A stretch of DNA of 10,511 bases from Eggerthellaceae bacterium. GTDB taxonomy: Bacteria; Actinomycetota; Coriobacteriia; Coriobacteriales; Eggerthellaceae. The DNA is taken from positions 1-10,511 of the forward strand of contig CAADXT010000030.1 of assembly GCA_900753095.1 (NCBI GenBank). Reading direction: 5' to 3'. Shown here piece by piece: positions 1 to 5,872 of this stretch; positions within the stretch are counted from its first letter, which is position 1; each line of letters opens with the position of its first letter. A model generated the notes under the pieces. It made no database searches. It was not told where the DNA came from and saw only the letters and a list, made by a program, of their open reading frames with translations. The position numbers were made by a program, and so were the translations under genes.

Positions 1-110
1 CTGCCGCCGCAGCGGCACCTGCCCCTGCCGCAGCCGCCGCTCCTGCCGCCGCAGCGGCACCTGCCCCGGCACCTGCTGCCGCTCCTGCCGCACCCGCATC
101 GCGCCCGGCA
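1..110 (+). repeat. Ala/Pro-rich repeat encoding the AccB linker
   Basis: Bases 1-25 recur exactly at 43-67, an offset of 42 nt or 14 codons, and the rest of the tract is degenerate GCN/CCN triplets. It encodes runs such as AAAAAPAP. Such linkers are a normal flexible tether between the N-terminal and biotinyl domains of AccB. The perfect DNA duplication suggests expansion by slippage or unequal recombination. The repeat may continue upstream of the window. Confidence 0.85.
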
Positions 111-386
111 AGCTGGCACTGCGTAACCTCCCCGATGGTGGGCACCTTCTATGCGGCTCCTGCTCCTGGCGAGCCTGCATTCGTGAAGGTGGGCGACGAG
201 GTTGCCGCCAACCAGACGCTGTGCATCGTTGAGGCTATGAAGCTCATGAACGAGATCGGCGCAGAGGAAATGGGCACGGTCCGCGAAGTATGCGTGGAAG
301 ACGCAACGCCGGTTGAGTTCGGCACGCCGCTGTTCTATATCGAGCCCCACACCAGCCATGATGCTGTAGGTCCGGAGAGTGCATAA
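1..386 (+). CDS. accB: Biotin carboxyl carrier protein of acetyl-CoA carboxylase (5' partial)
   Basis: This is the C-terminal part of AccB, which carries the biotin that AccC carboxylates and that the AccA/AccD carboxyltransferase uses to make malonyl-CoA for fatty acid synthesis in the cytoplasm. The reading frame is open from base 3, so the true start lies upstream; the internal ATG at 135 falls inside the biotinyl domain and is not the start. Bases 3-110 encode an almost pure Ala/Pro linker. The biotinyl domain follows, opening with SPMVGTFY. The biotinylation motif is EAMKLMNEI, with the target lysine codon at 240-242. The AAPAPGEPA stretch after GTFY is the 'thumb' insertion typical of true AccB, which argues against a decarboxylase or pyruvate carboxylase carrier domain. 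The stop TAA at 384-386 directly abuts the accC start codon, which implies translational coupling. Confidence 0.95.
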   Translation, partial: AAAAAPAPAAAAAPAAAAAPAPAPAAAPAAPASRPASWHCVTSPMVGTFYAAPAPGEPAFVKVGDEVAANQTLCIVEAMKLMNEIGAEEMGTVREVCVEDATPVEFGTPLFYIEPHTSHDAVGPESA

Positions 387-1736
387 ATGTTCGATAAGGT
401 TCTAATCGCCAACCGCGGTGAGGTTGCCCTGCGCATCATGCGCGCCTGCAAAGAGCTGGGCATCAAAACCGTGGCGGTGTATTCAACGGAGGATGCCGAC
501 ACGTACCCTGTTCGCTATGCGGACGAAAAGGTATGCATCGGTCCTGCTCCCGCTAACAAAAGCTATCTGGTAATGCCCTCCATCATCGCGGCTGCGGTGA
601 ACACGGGCTGCCAGGCAATCCACCCTGGTTACGGCTTCTTGGCCGAGAACTCCGACTTTGCCCGCGCTTGCGCCGACAACGACCTGGTGTTCATCGGCCC
701 CTCGCCCGAGTGCATCGACGCTATGGGCAACAAGGCTGCTGCCCGCGACACCATGAAGGCGTGCGGCGTTCCTACGGTTCCCGGCTCCGATGGCGTTGTG
801 GAAACCGTGGAAGAGGCACGCAAGTTCGCCGAGGAAGTGGGCTATCCGGTGCTCATCAAGGCATCTGCCGGCGGTGGCGGCAAGGGTATGCGCGAGGTGC
901 ACGACCCGGCCGACTTGGAGTCTCAGTTCATGGCTGCGAAGAACGAGGCTATCGCTGCGTTCGGCAACGGCGATGTGTACTTGGAGAAGCTGGTTCTGCG
1001 CCCACGCCATGTTGAGGTGCAGATCCTGGCCGACAAGCACGGCAACCGCATCTCCCTGTGCGAGCGCGACTGCTCGCTGCAGCGCCGTCATCAGAAGCTT
1101 CTGGAAGAGGCTCCCTCTCCGGCTTTGAACGACGAGATTCGCCGCGCCATGGGCGTTGCGGCGGTTAAGGCCGTTCGCGCCACGGGCTACGAGAATGCCG
1201 GCACCATCGAGTTCTTGCTCGATTCCGACGGCAAGTTCTACTTCATGGAGATGAACACGCGCGTTCAGGTTGAGCATCCGGTATCCGAGCAGATCACCGG
1301 CACCGACATCATCAAGGAACAGCTGCGCATTGCTGCAGGCGAGCCTATCTCCTGCCTTGAGCGTGCTCCGTTTGCGCCGTTCGGCCATGCGATGGAGTTC
1401 CGCATCAACGCAGAAGACCCTGAGCACGACTTCCGTCCGTGCCCGGGCAACATCACGCGCTTCGAGGTTCCTGGCGGTCCTGGTGTTCGTGTGGAAACCT
1501 ACATCAAGGAAGGCGACCGCATTTCCCCGTATTACGATTCGATGGTTGCTAAACTGATCGTGTGGGGCATTGATCGCGATGAGTGCATCGCTCGAGGCAA
1601 GCGTGCTTTGAATGAGTTCCACATCGAGGGGATCAAGACCACGATTCCTTTCCACTTGGAGGTTCTTGAAAAAGAGGCCTTCGTAGAGGGAAGGGTGTAC
1701 ACCGACTTCATCGAAACCGAAATGGGGGATGAATAA
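387..1736 (+). CDS. accC: Biotin carboxylase subunit of acetyl-CoA carboxylase
   Basis: AccC uses ATP and bicarbonate to carboxylate the biotin on AccB, the first half-reaction of acetyl-CoA carboxylase. The protein has 449 residues, the same length as E. coli AccC. Order of domains: N-terminal biotin carboxylase fold (from MFDKVLIANRGEVALRI), central ATP-grasp domain with K116, K158 and the glycine-rich loop AGGGGKGMR (161-169), then the C-terminal domain. Catalytic residues are present: H235 and K237 in RRHQK, E275, and E288/N290/R292 in EMNTRVQVEHP. R339 in FRINAED matches the biotin/bicarbonate site arginine. A GGAG at 374-377 inside the accB end is the ribosome binding site, 9 nt before the ATG. 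This is a single-domain subunit, not the fused AccA-type protein of mycobacteria and streptomycetes. No defects are seen. Confidence 0.98.
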   Translation: MFDKVLIANRGEVALRIMRACKELGIKTVAVYSTEDADTYPVRYADEKVCIGPAPANKSYLVMPSIIAAAVNTGCQAIHPGYGFLAENSDFARACADNDLVFIGPSPECIDAMGNKAAARDTMKACGVPTVPGSDGVVETVEEARKFAEEVGYPVLIKASAGGGGKGMREVHDPADLESQFMAAKNEAIAAFGNGDVYLEKLVLRPRHVEVQILADKHGNRISLCERDCSLQRRHQKLLEEAPSPALNDEIRRAMGVAAVKAVRATGYENAGTIEFLLDSDGKFYFMEMNTRVQVEHPVSEQITGTDIIKEQLRIAAGEPISCLERAPFAPFGHAMEFRINAEDPEHDFRPCPGNITRFEVPGGPGVRVETYIKEGDRISPYYDSMVAKLIVWGIDRDECIARGKRALNEFHIEGIKTTIPFHLEVLEKEAFVEGRVYTDFIETEMGDE

Positions 1737-1737
1737 T

Positions 1738-2082
1738 ATGTCAGATATCAATACTGAGAGCATGGCAATCGCGCCGGGGGTAGTGGAGACCATCGTTACC
1801 CTTGCAGTGCGCGATGTAGCCGGCGTGGCTTCGGTTGGCGCGGCTCCTTCTGGGATCCGCTCCCTTCTTTCGTTCAAGCAGTCTGCCCAGGGCGTTTCCG
1901 TCAACGTTTCCGATGACAACACGGTTGACGTGGCGGTTTCCCTGCGCGTTCAGGCAGGCCGTTCCCTGAACGAGATCGCCGATAACGTTCGCAAGTCTGT
2001 AGCCGATGCGGTTCTTTCGCAGGTTGGCCTTACGGTGTCGCGCGTGGACATCCGCGTCGACGGCATCGTGTTCCAGGATTAG
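1738..2082 (+). CDS. Asp23/Gls24 family (DUF322) protein, YqhY-like
   Basis: This encodes a small soluble protein of 114 residues. The central pattern (IAPGVVETIVTLAVRDVAG, an alternating hydrophobic DVAVSLRVQAG strand, and a C-terminal VSRVDIRVDGIVF strand) is that of the Asp23/Gls24/DUF322 family. I chose ATG 1738 because GGGGGA at 1724-1729 lies 8 nt upstream. An in-frame ATG at 1729 would overlap the accC end and has no clear ribosome binding site. Only one base separates it from the accC stop. In Bacillus subtilis the equivalent gene yqhY sits in the same place after accC and is genetically linked to acetyl-CoA carboxylase activity, so a role in tuning AccBC is the likely inference. No membrane segment or signal peptide is seen, unlike AmaP partners of other Asp23 proteins. 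The biochemical function of the family remains unclear. Confidence 0.85.
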   Translation: MSDINTESMAIAPGVVETIVTLAVRDVAGVASVGAAPSGIRSLLSFKQSAQGVSVNVSDDNTVDVAVSLRVQAGRSLNEIADNVRKSVADAVLSQVGLTVSRVDIRVDGIVFQD

Positions 2083-2084
2083 TG

Positions 2085-2525
2085 GTGCGCGTGTCGAAAG
2101 CATTTACCCAGCACGAAGAACGTACCCTTGCCCGAAAGCATGCGCTGCAGCTTATGTATCAGGGAGAAATCCTTGAAAAGGCTCCGCGCGAGCTTATCGA
2201 GAATGCTCAGCTCGTTCCTGAAACCCAGGGGCTTGACGAGTATGCCTTGATGCTTCTTGATGGCACGAAGGAAAAGCTTGAGGCAATCGACGAGCTCATC
2301 GATTCCGCAAGCGACAACTGGACGCTCGACCGCATGCCGGTGGTCGACCGTTCCTTGCTTCGTCTTACCACCTACGAAATGCGCTACGTGGACGATGTTC
2401 CCGTTTCGGTGTCCATCAATGAGGCGGTTAACCTGGCTAAAGAGTTCGGTGGCGACGATTCGCCGAGGTTCATCAACGGAATTTTGGGCCGCATCGCTAC
2501 CCAGCTTGAAAGCGAGCAGGCATAA
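2085..2525 (+). CDS. nusB: Transcription antitermination factor NusB
   Basis: NusB pairs with NusE (ribosomal protein S10), binds boxA RNA and supports antitermination of rRNA operons. The protein is about 146 residues (E. coli NusB has 139) and all-helical. Diagnostic segments are ARKHALQLMYQGEI near the N-terminus and RSLLRLTTYEMRYVDDVPV followed by SINEAVNLAKEFGGDDS and RFINGILGRIA at the C-terminus. The start is ambiguous: GTG codons at 2082, 2085 and 2091 are in frame. I prefer 2085 because AGGA at 2075-2078 is then 6 nt away. GTG 2082 would overlap the previous stop as TAGTG, a coupling style like the next junction, and cannot be excluded. Its stop overlaps the xseB start as TAATG. Confidence 0.95.
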   Translation: MRVSKAFTQHEERTLARKHALQLMYQGEILEKAPRELIENAQLVPETQGLDEYALMLLDGTKEKLEAIDELIDSASDNWTLDRMPVVDRSLLRLTTYEMRYVDDVPVSVSINEAVNLAKEFGGDDSPRFINGILGRIATQLESEQA

Positions 2526-2761
2526 TGGAATCACAGGCTCCTCAAACGTTCGAGGACATCAAAGCGCGCCTTGACGAGATCGTGGCGGCTGTCAGCGACG
2601 AGGAGCTTCCTCTTGATGAGGCTTTGGGCCTGTATGAGGAAGCGGTGGGCATCGGCCTAACCGCTTCCCGTATCATGGAAGAGGGAATTGCAGCTAAGGA
2701 AGCCGAATCTGCCGAGGCACATGAATCGGCAGATTCGGATACTTCGTTTTCGGACGAATAG
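2525..2761 (+). CDS. xseB: Exodeoxyribonuclease VII small subunit
   Basis: XseB is the small regulatory subunit of exonuclease VII. Several copies bind the catalytic XseA to degrade single-stranded DNA in repair. The protein has 78 residues, within the usual size range. The conserved core is TFEDIKARLDEIVAAV followed by ELPLDEALGLYEEAVGIG, a helical-hairpin signature of the family. The tail after residue 60 is acidic and low complexity (ESAEAHESADSD) and is encoded by a perfect DNA inverted repeat. The start ATG overlaps the nusB stop by one base. The catalytic partner xseA, which usually adjoins xseB, is not in this window, so it must lie elsewhere if the enzyme is functional. Confidence 0.92.
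   Translation: MESQAPQTFEDIKARLDEIVAAVSDEELPLDEALGLYEEAVGIGLTASRIMEEGIAAKEAESAEAHESADSDTSFSDE
2703..2738 (+). promoter_or_regulatory. 13-bp perfect stem-loop inside the xseB 3' end, upstream of dxs
   Basis: The arms CCGAATCTGCCGA (2703-2715) and TCGGCAGATTCGG (2726-2738) are exact reverse complements, with a 10-nt loop GGCACATGAA. The hairpin ends 22 bases before the dxs ribosome binding site and 36 before its ATG. A T-containing stretch (ACTTCGTTTTCGG) follows. It could attenuate transcription, or act as a processing or stability element that sets dxs output separately from the upstream genes. It could also be a by-product of the repetitive ESA-x-HESADS coding sequence. The structure is seen directly; its function is inferred. 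Confidence 0.6.
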
Positions 2762-2768
2762 GAGGAGG
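2761..2768 (+). promoter_or_regulatory. Strong ribosome binding site of dxs
   Basis: GGAGGAGG begins at the last base of the xseB stop codon and lies 6 nt before ATG 2775. It decides the dxs start. An earlier in-frame start inside xseB (2688) would add 29 residues with no family similarity. Confidence 0.85.
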
Positions 2769-2774
2769 TGCCGT

Positions 2775-4649
2775 ATGGCTCGCATACTTGACTCCATCGA
2801 TTCCCCCGACAAGCTTAAGCTCCTCACTGATGAGGAGCTTTCCATATTGGCGAAGGAAATCCGCGAGGAGATTATCAACGTCACCTCGAAGACGGGTGGG
2901 CATGTTGCCTCAAGTCTTGGCGCGGTGGACATCATTCTGGCGGTTCATTCGCTTATCGACTCGCCCCACGATCGCTTCCTTTTTGATGTGGGGCATCAGT
3001 CGTATGCTCATATGCTGGTAACGGGACGCCTGAAGGAGTTCCCGACGCTGCGCCAGTACAAGGGACTCTCGGGCTTTCCGAAGCCGCACAGCAACCCGCA
3101 CGACGTTCATCCTTCCGGCCATGCGTCCGACTCGCTTTCGGTGGCGTGCGGCTTAGCCCGTGCACGTGATCTGCGCGGCGACGATCAGAAGATCGTGGCG
3201 CTAATCGGCGATGCCTCCCTTGCGGGCGGCATGGCATTCGAGGCGCTTAACGACATCGGTCAGGCGCAGACGCCGCTCGTTATCATCTTGAACGATAACG
3301 AGATGAGCATTTCCCGCAACGTCGGCGCTGTGGCAATGCACCTTGGCGCGTTGCGTGTGAACAGCAACTACCGCAAAAACCGCGACAACATGCAGGACTT
3401 CATGGAGAATTCCCTGGGTGTTGCCGGCAAGGCCATGGTGAAGCTCGGTAAAACCGCCAAGGAATCGCTGAAGCAGTTCGTTATGCCCGACACCATGCTG
3501 TTCGAGCAGCTGGGCATCGTGTGCACGCCTCCGGTAGACGGACATGACATCACGGCGCTGAGGCGCACCATCGGCCATGCTTTGGAGTCGGAAGTGCCGG
3601 TGCTGGTGCATGTGGTTACCAAGAAGGGCGCAGGGTATGGTCCGGCAGAGGCCGATCCTTCGCGCTTCCACGGCATCGGGCCTTACGATATCGCCACGGG
3701 CAAGTCGACCAAGCCTGCTCCGAAAGCGCTTACCTACACGCAGGCGTTTACCAAGGCGTTTGAGAAGGAGGCGCAGCTCGACAGCACCATCTGCGCCGTG
3801 TCCGCTGCGATGGTGGACGGTACGGGATTGCGCTCGTTTGCCAACGCCCATCCCGATCGGTGCTTCGACGTGGGCATCGCTGAAGGCCATGCAGTTGGCA
3901 TGGCGAGCGGTTTGGCGTTGGGCGGCCGCAAGCCGGTGGTGGCACTGTACTCCACGTTCCTGCAGCGCGCCATCGATCAAACCATCATCAATGTGGCGCT
4001 TGAGAAGCTCAATGTTGTGTTCGCCATCGATCGAGCCGGGTTGGTGGGCGACGATGGTCCTACCCATCATGGCATGTTCGACATGGCGCTGCTGCGTTGC
4101 GTCCCCAATCTGAAGATCCTGGCACCTTCGAACGAGGCGGAGCTGGCCCATGCGCTGCACACCGCTTTGAAGCTCGATGGCCCTGTTGCGTTGCGCTATC
4201 CGCGAGGGGAAGCAGCGGGCGTCCCCATGCCCGATGATGCCTTGATGATGAAGCCGGGCAAATCGCGTGTTCTTCGTGAGGGTACCGATGCTGCCATTTT
4301 GGCATTCGGCCGCATGGCGAATTATGCTGCCGACGCTGCCGAGCTTCTCTCCAAGCAAGGCTGCTCGGTGCGTGTGGTGGACATGCGTTGGGTGAAGCCG
4401 CTTGACCTTGAGGCCATTGCCGCTGCTGCAGAAACGGGCGCAGTGGTAACCGTTGAAGACGGCGTTCGCATCGGCGGTGCCGGCGAAGGCGTTGCCGAGG
4501 CTCTGGCCCTGATGGGCGTTGCTCCCAAGGTAAAGGTGCTCGGCCTGCCCGACAGCTTCGTTGCGCAAGGCAAGGTTGGGCAGCTGTTCGCCGATGTAGG
4601 CATCGACGCCGAGGGCATTGCCAAGGCGGTTGCGGAGTTGCTTGGCTAG
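2775..4649 (+). CDS. dxs: 1-deoxy-D-xylulose-5-phosphate synthase
   Basis: DXS condenses pyruvate and glyceraldehyde 3-phosphate with thiamine diphosphate (TPP), the first step of the MEP pathway to isoprenoids (menaquinone side chain, undecaprenyl phosphate). The protein has 624 residues (E. coli 620). The N-terminal TPP-binding domain carries DVGHQSYAH (71-79), SGHASDS (114-120) and the metal/TPP motif GDA (145-147) with N175 in LNDNEMSIS, at the same D-to-N spacing as in E. coli. The central pyrimidine-binding domain holds the catalytic E370 in DVGIAEGHAV, then STFLQRAIDQ and FAIDRAGLVGDDGPTHHG. A C-terminal transketolase-type domain follows (TDAAILAFGRMANYA onwards). An oddity is G371, where the usual motif is AEQHA. 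It is the last gene of the tight operon. Confidence 0.97.
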   Translation: MARILDSIDSPDKLKLLTDEELSILAKEIREEIINVTSKTGGHVASSLGAVDIILAVHSLIDSPHDRFLFDVGHQSYAHMLVTGRLKEFPTLRQYKGLSGFPKPHSNPHDVHPSGHASDSLSVACGLARARDLRGDDQKIVALIGDASLAGGMAFEALNDIGQAQTPLVIILNDNEMSISRNVGAVAMHLGALRVNSNYRKNRDNMQDFMENSLGVAGKAMVKLGKTAKESLKQFVMPDTMLFEQLGIVCTPPVDGHDITALRRTIGHALESEVPVLVHVVTKKGAGYGPAEADPSRFHGIGPYDIATGKSTKPAPKALTYTQAFTKAFEKEAQLDSTICAVSAAMVDGTGLRSFANAHPDRCFDVGIAEGHAVGMASGLALGGRKPVVALYSTFLQRAIDQTIINVALEKLNVVFAIDRAGLVGDDGPTHHGMFDMALLRCVPNLKILAPSNEAELAHALHTALKLDGPVALRYPRGEAAGVPMPDDALMMKPGKSRVLREGTDAAILAFGRMANYAADAAELLSKQGCSVRVVDMRWVKPLDLEAIAAAAETGAVVTVEDGVRIGGAGEGVAEALALMGVAPKVKVLGLPDSFVAQGKVGQLFADVGIDAEGIAKAVAELLG

Positions 4650-4683
4650 CAGGCAAGGCAAAAGCCGCTAAGTTGTAAACCTT

Positions 4684-4706
4684 CAAGGGCCGTTTGGCCC
4701 TTGTTT
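4684..4706 (+). terminator. Putative terminator hairpin between dxs and ung
   Basis: CAAGGGCC (4684-4691) and GGCCCTTG (4696-4703) form a perfect 8-bp stem with a GTTT loop, followed by only three T before CC. The short T-tract makes it a weak intrinsic terminator. It lies 35 nt after the dxs stop and just before the ung ribosome binding site, so it could lower read-through rather than stop it fully. Confidence 0.5.
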
Positions 4707-4721
4707 CCTATTAGGGGAATG

Positions 4722-5447
4722 ATGGACTCTTCGCAAAATCTTCGTCAGTGGATGGAGCAGGCTCCGCAAGAGGTTGTTGAAACCAGCAATCGTTTGATGG
4801 ACGAGGTTCAGCAGCTTCGGGAAAGCGAGACGGTCTATCCTGCGCAGGAGAATATTCTGAATGCCATCGGTTGCACTGCACCCGAGGCGGTTCGCGTGGT
4901 TATCTTGGGACAAGATCCCTACCATGGGCCCAATCAGGCGATGGGGCTTTCGTTTTCCGTGCCTGCCGGGGAAAAGCTGCCGCCTAGTTTGCGCAATATC
5001 TATAAGGAAATGGTGGCCGACTTGGGTTGCCCTATGCCCAAGAGCGGTGATTTGACCTCTTGGGCCATGCAGGGCGTTTTGCTGCTCAACACCACGCTCA
5101 CGGTGCGAGCGCACGCAGCAAACTCTCATAGCAAGTTGGGCTGGCAGGTGCTTACCGGCTACTTGGTTGAGCAGTGCTTCCGCTTGCCGCAGCCGGTGGT
5201 GTTCCTTGCTTGGGGCAGGCATGCGGTGAAGCAGGTTGAAGGTGCTCAGGAAAAGGTGCGTGCTGAAGGTGCTTCGACGGTTGCGAACAAGTTCATCTTG
5301 AAGTCGACGCATCCTTCGCCCCTTTCCGCAAACAAGCAGGGTGGGGAATTAGCGGCCTTCATGGGCTCAAAACCGTTTTCGCGCACGAATCAGCTGCTGG
5401 AAGAAAACGGCACCAAGGCCGTGAACTGGCAAAGCGTGTGCGGCTAG
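4722..5447 (+). CDS. ung: Uracil-DNA glycosylase, family 1
   Basis: Ung removes uracil from DNA to start base excision repair. The protein has 241 residues (E. coli 229). The water-activating motif GQDPYHGP holds catalytic D65, followed by the uracil pocket segment AMGLSFSVP. LLLNTTLTV gives N123, the uracil-recognition asparagine at the same number as in E. coli. The DNA-intercalation loop HPSPLSA contains H197. ATG 4722 is preferred because AGGGG at 4713-4717 lies 4 nt upstream; ATG 4719 is only 1 nt away, and a TTG at 4701 sits inside the hairpin and has no ribosome binding site. Ung adjoins the dxs operon here but has no clear functional link to it. A promoter was not identified; expression by read-through from dxs is possible. 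Confidence 0.97.
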   Translation: MDSSQNLRQWMEQAPQEVVETSNRLMDEVQQLRESETVYPAQENILNAIGCTAPEAVRVVILGQDPYHGPNQAMGLSFSVPAGEKLPPSLRNIYKEMVADLGCPMPKSGDLTSWAMQGVLLLNTTLTVRAHAANSHSKLGWQVLTGYLVEQCFRLPQPVVFLAWGRHAVKQVEGAQEKVRAEGASTVANKFILKSTHPSPLSANKQGGELAAFMGSKPFSRTNQLLEENGTKAVNWQSVCG

Positions 5448-5448
5448 C

Positions 5449-5827
5449 GCTCAGCGTGTTCCTACCGTTGTGGAGAAGGGCCTTTCCTTGGTTGGCAATG
5501 TTAGTGCGCCCGCTGCCGTGCTTAAGGTTGGGCATCATCGTTGCCAACGCCAAGCCGTTCTAGGAGTGGCGTCTTTATCCGTTCATCGTTGTTCGGCAAC
5601 TTATCGTTCCTGCCTTGCTGTTCTTGGGGTTGAACGCGTTGGGCAGATCATCTGTTGGCGGGTGTGTTCGTGGTGGTGTTCGCTATGCCGGTGGGCTCCA
5701 TGGCTCTGTATTTGCGCAGATGATGGGTCGCGATCCGCAGCTGCCTGCACGTGGCGCGGTGCTCTCCGCCCTGGCATCGTTTATTGCGGTGCCGCTGCTG
5801 TTTGCGTGGATGACGATGACGGGTTAG
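5449..5827 (+). pseudogene. Relic of an AEC (auxin efflux carrier) family permease, C-terminal part
   Basis: No intact frame covers this stretch. Joining frames gives a coherent C-terminal AEC permease. Frame 1 (to about 5529) reads PTVVEKGLSLVGNVSAPAAV. Frame 2 (5531-5641) reads GIIVANAKPF, a TAG stop at 5561, then WRLYPFIVVRQLIVPALL. Frame 3 (5643 to about 5714) reads HLLAGVFVVVFAMPVGSMA. Frame 2 again (5717-5827) reads QMMGRDPQLPARGAVLSALA and a last hydrophobic helix before the stop. This implies two one-base gains, both in TTGGGC, one one-base loss near 5716, and a nonsense codon. The pattern of helices, with FAMPVG and the C-terminal 'x-D-P-x-L-x-A-R' step, resembles AEC proteins, which export small organic anions or similar solutes. 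The N-terminal two thirds (about 180-200 residues) are absent; similarity begins immediately after the ung stop. Sequencing error could explain one lesion but not all of them. Confidence 0.75.
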
Positions 5828-5838
5828 CCACGTATACT
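5810..5838 (+). promoter_or_regulatory. Putative sigma-70-type promoter of the CLC gene
   Basis: ATGACG (5810-5815, four of six matches to TTGACA) and TATACT (5833-5838, five of six matches to TATAAT) are separated by 17 nt. Transcription would start near 5845, about 28 nt before GTG 5873. The -35 box lies within the last codons of the AEC relic. It is supported only by similarity to the consensus. Confidence 0.5.
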
Positions 5839-5872
5839 GCAATAGTCAGTAATTTCGCAAATCGGAGGCACC

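Noticed and set aside
1..110. CRISPR or intergenic tandem array
   Set aside because: The repeats are in frame with accB and encode the Ala/Pro linker, with no spacers.
483..1922. 479-codon open frame on the minus strand opposite accC
   Set aside because: It is the antisense shadow of accC codon bias, runs through a gene with complete catalytic motifs, has no ribosome binding site seen and no family resemblance.
2688..2774. A longer dxs start inside xseB
   Set aside because: The extra 29 residues are out-of-frame xseB sequence. ATG 2775 has a near-perfect ribosome binding site and gives the usual DXS N-terminus.
3201..4661. 486-codon open frame on the minus strand opposite dxs
   Set aside because: It mirrors the dxs third-position GC bias and its translation shows no recognisable domain.
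5615..5827. A 70-codon frame as an intact small membrane protein
   Set aside because: Its N- and C-terminal parts match the AEC relic but the middle (about 5643-5714) is out of frame. No ribosome binding site precedes the TTG.
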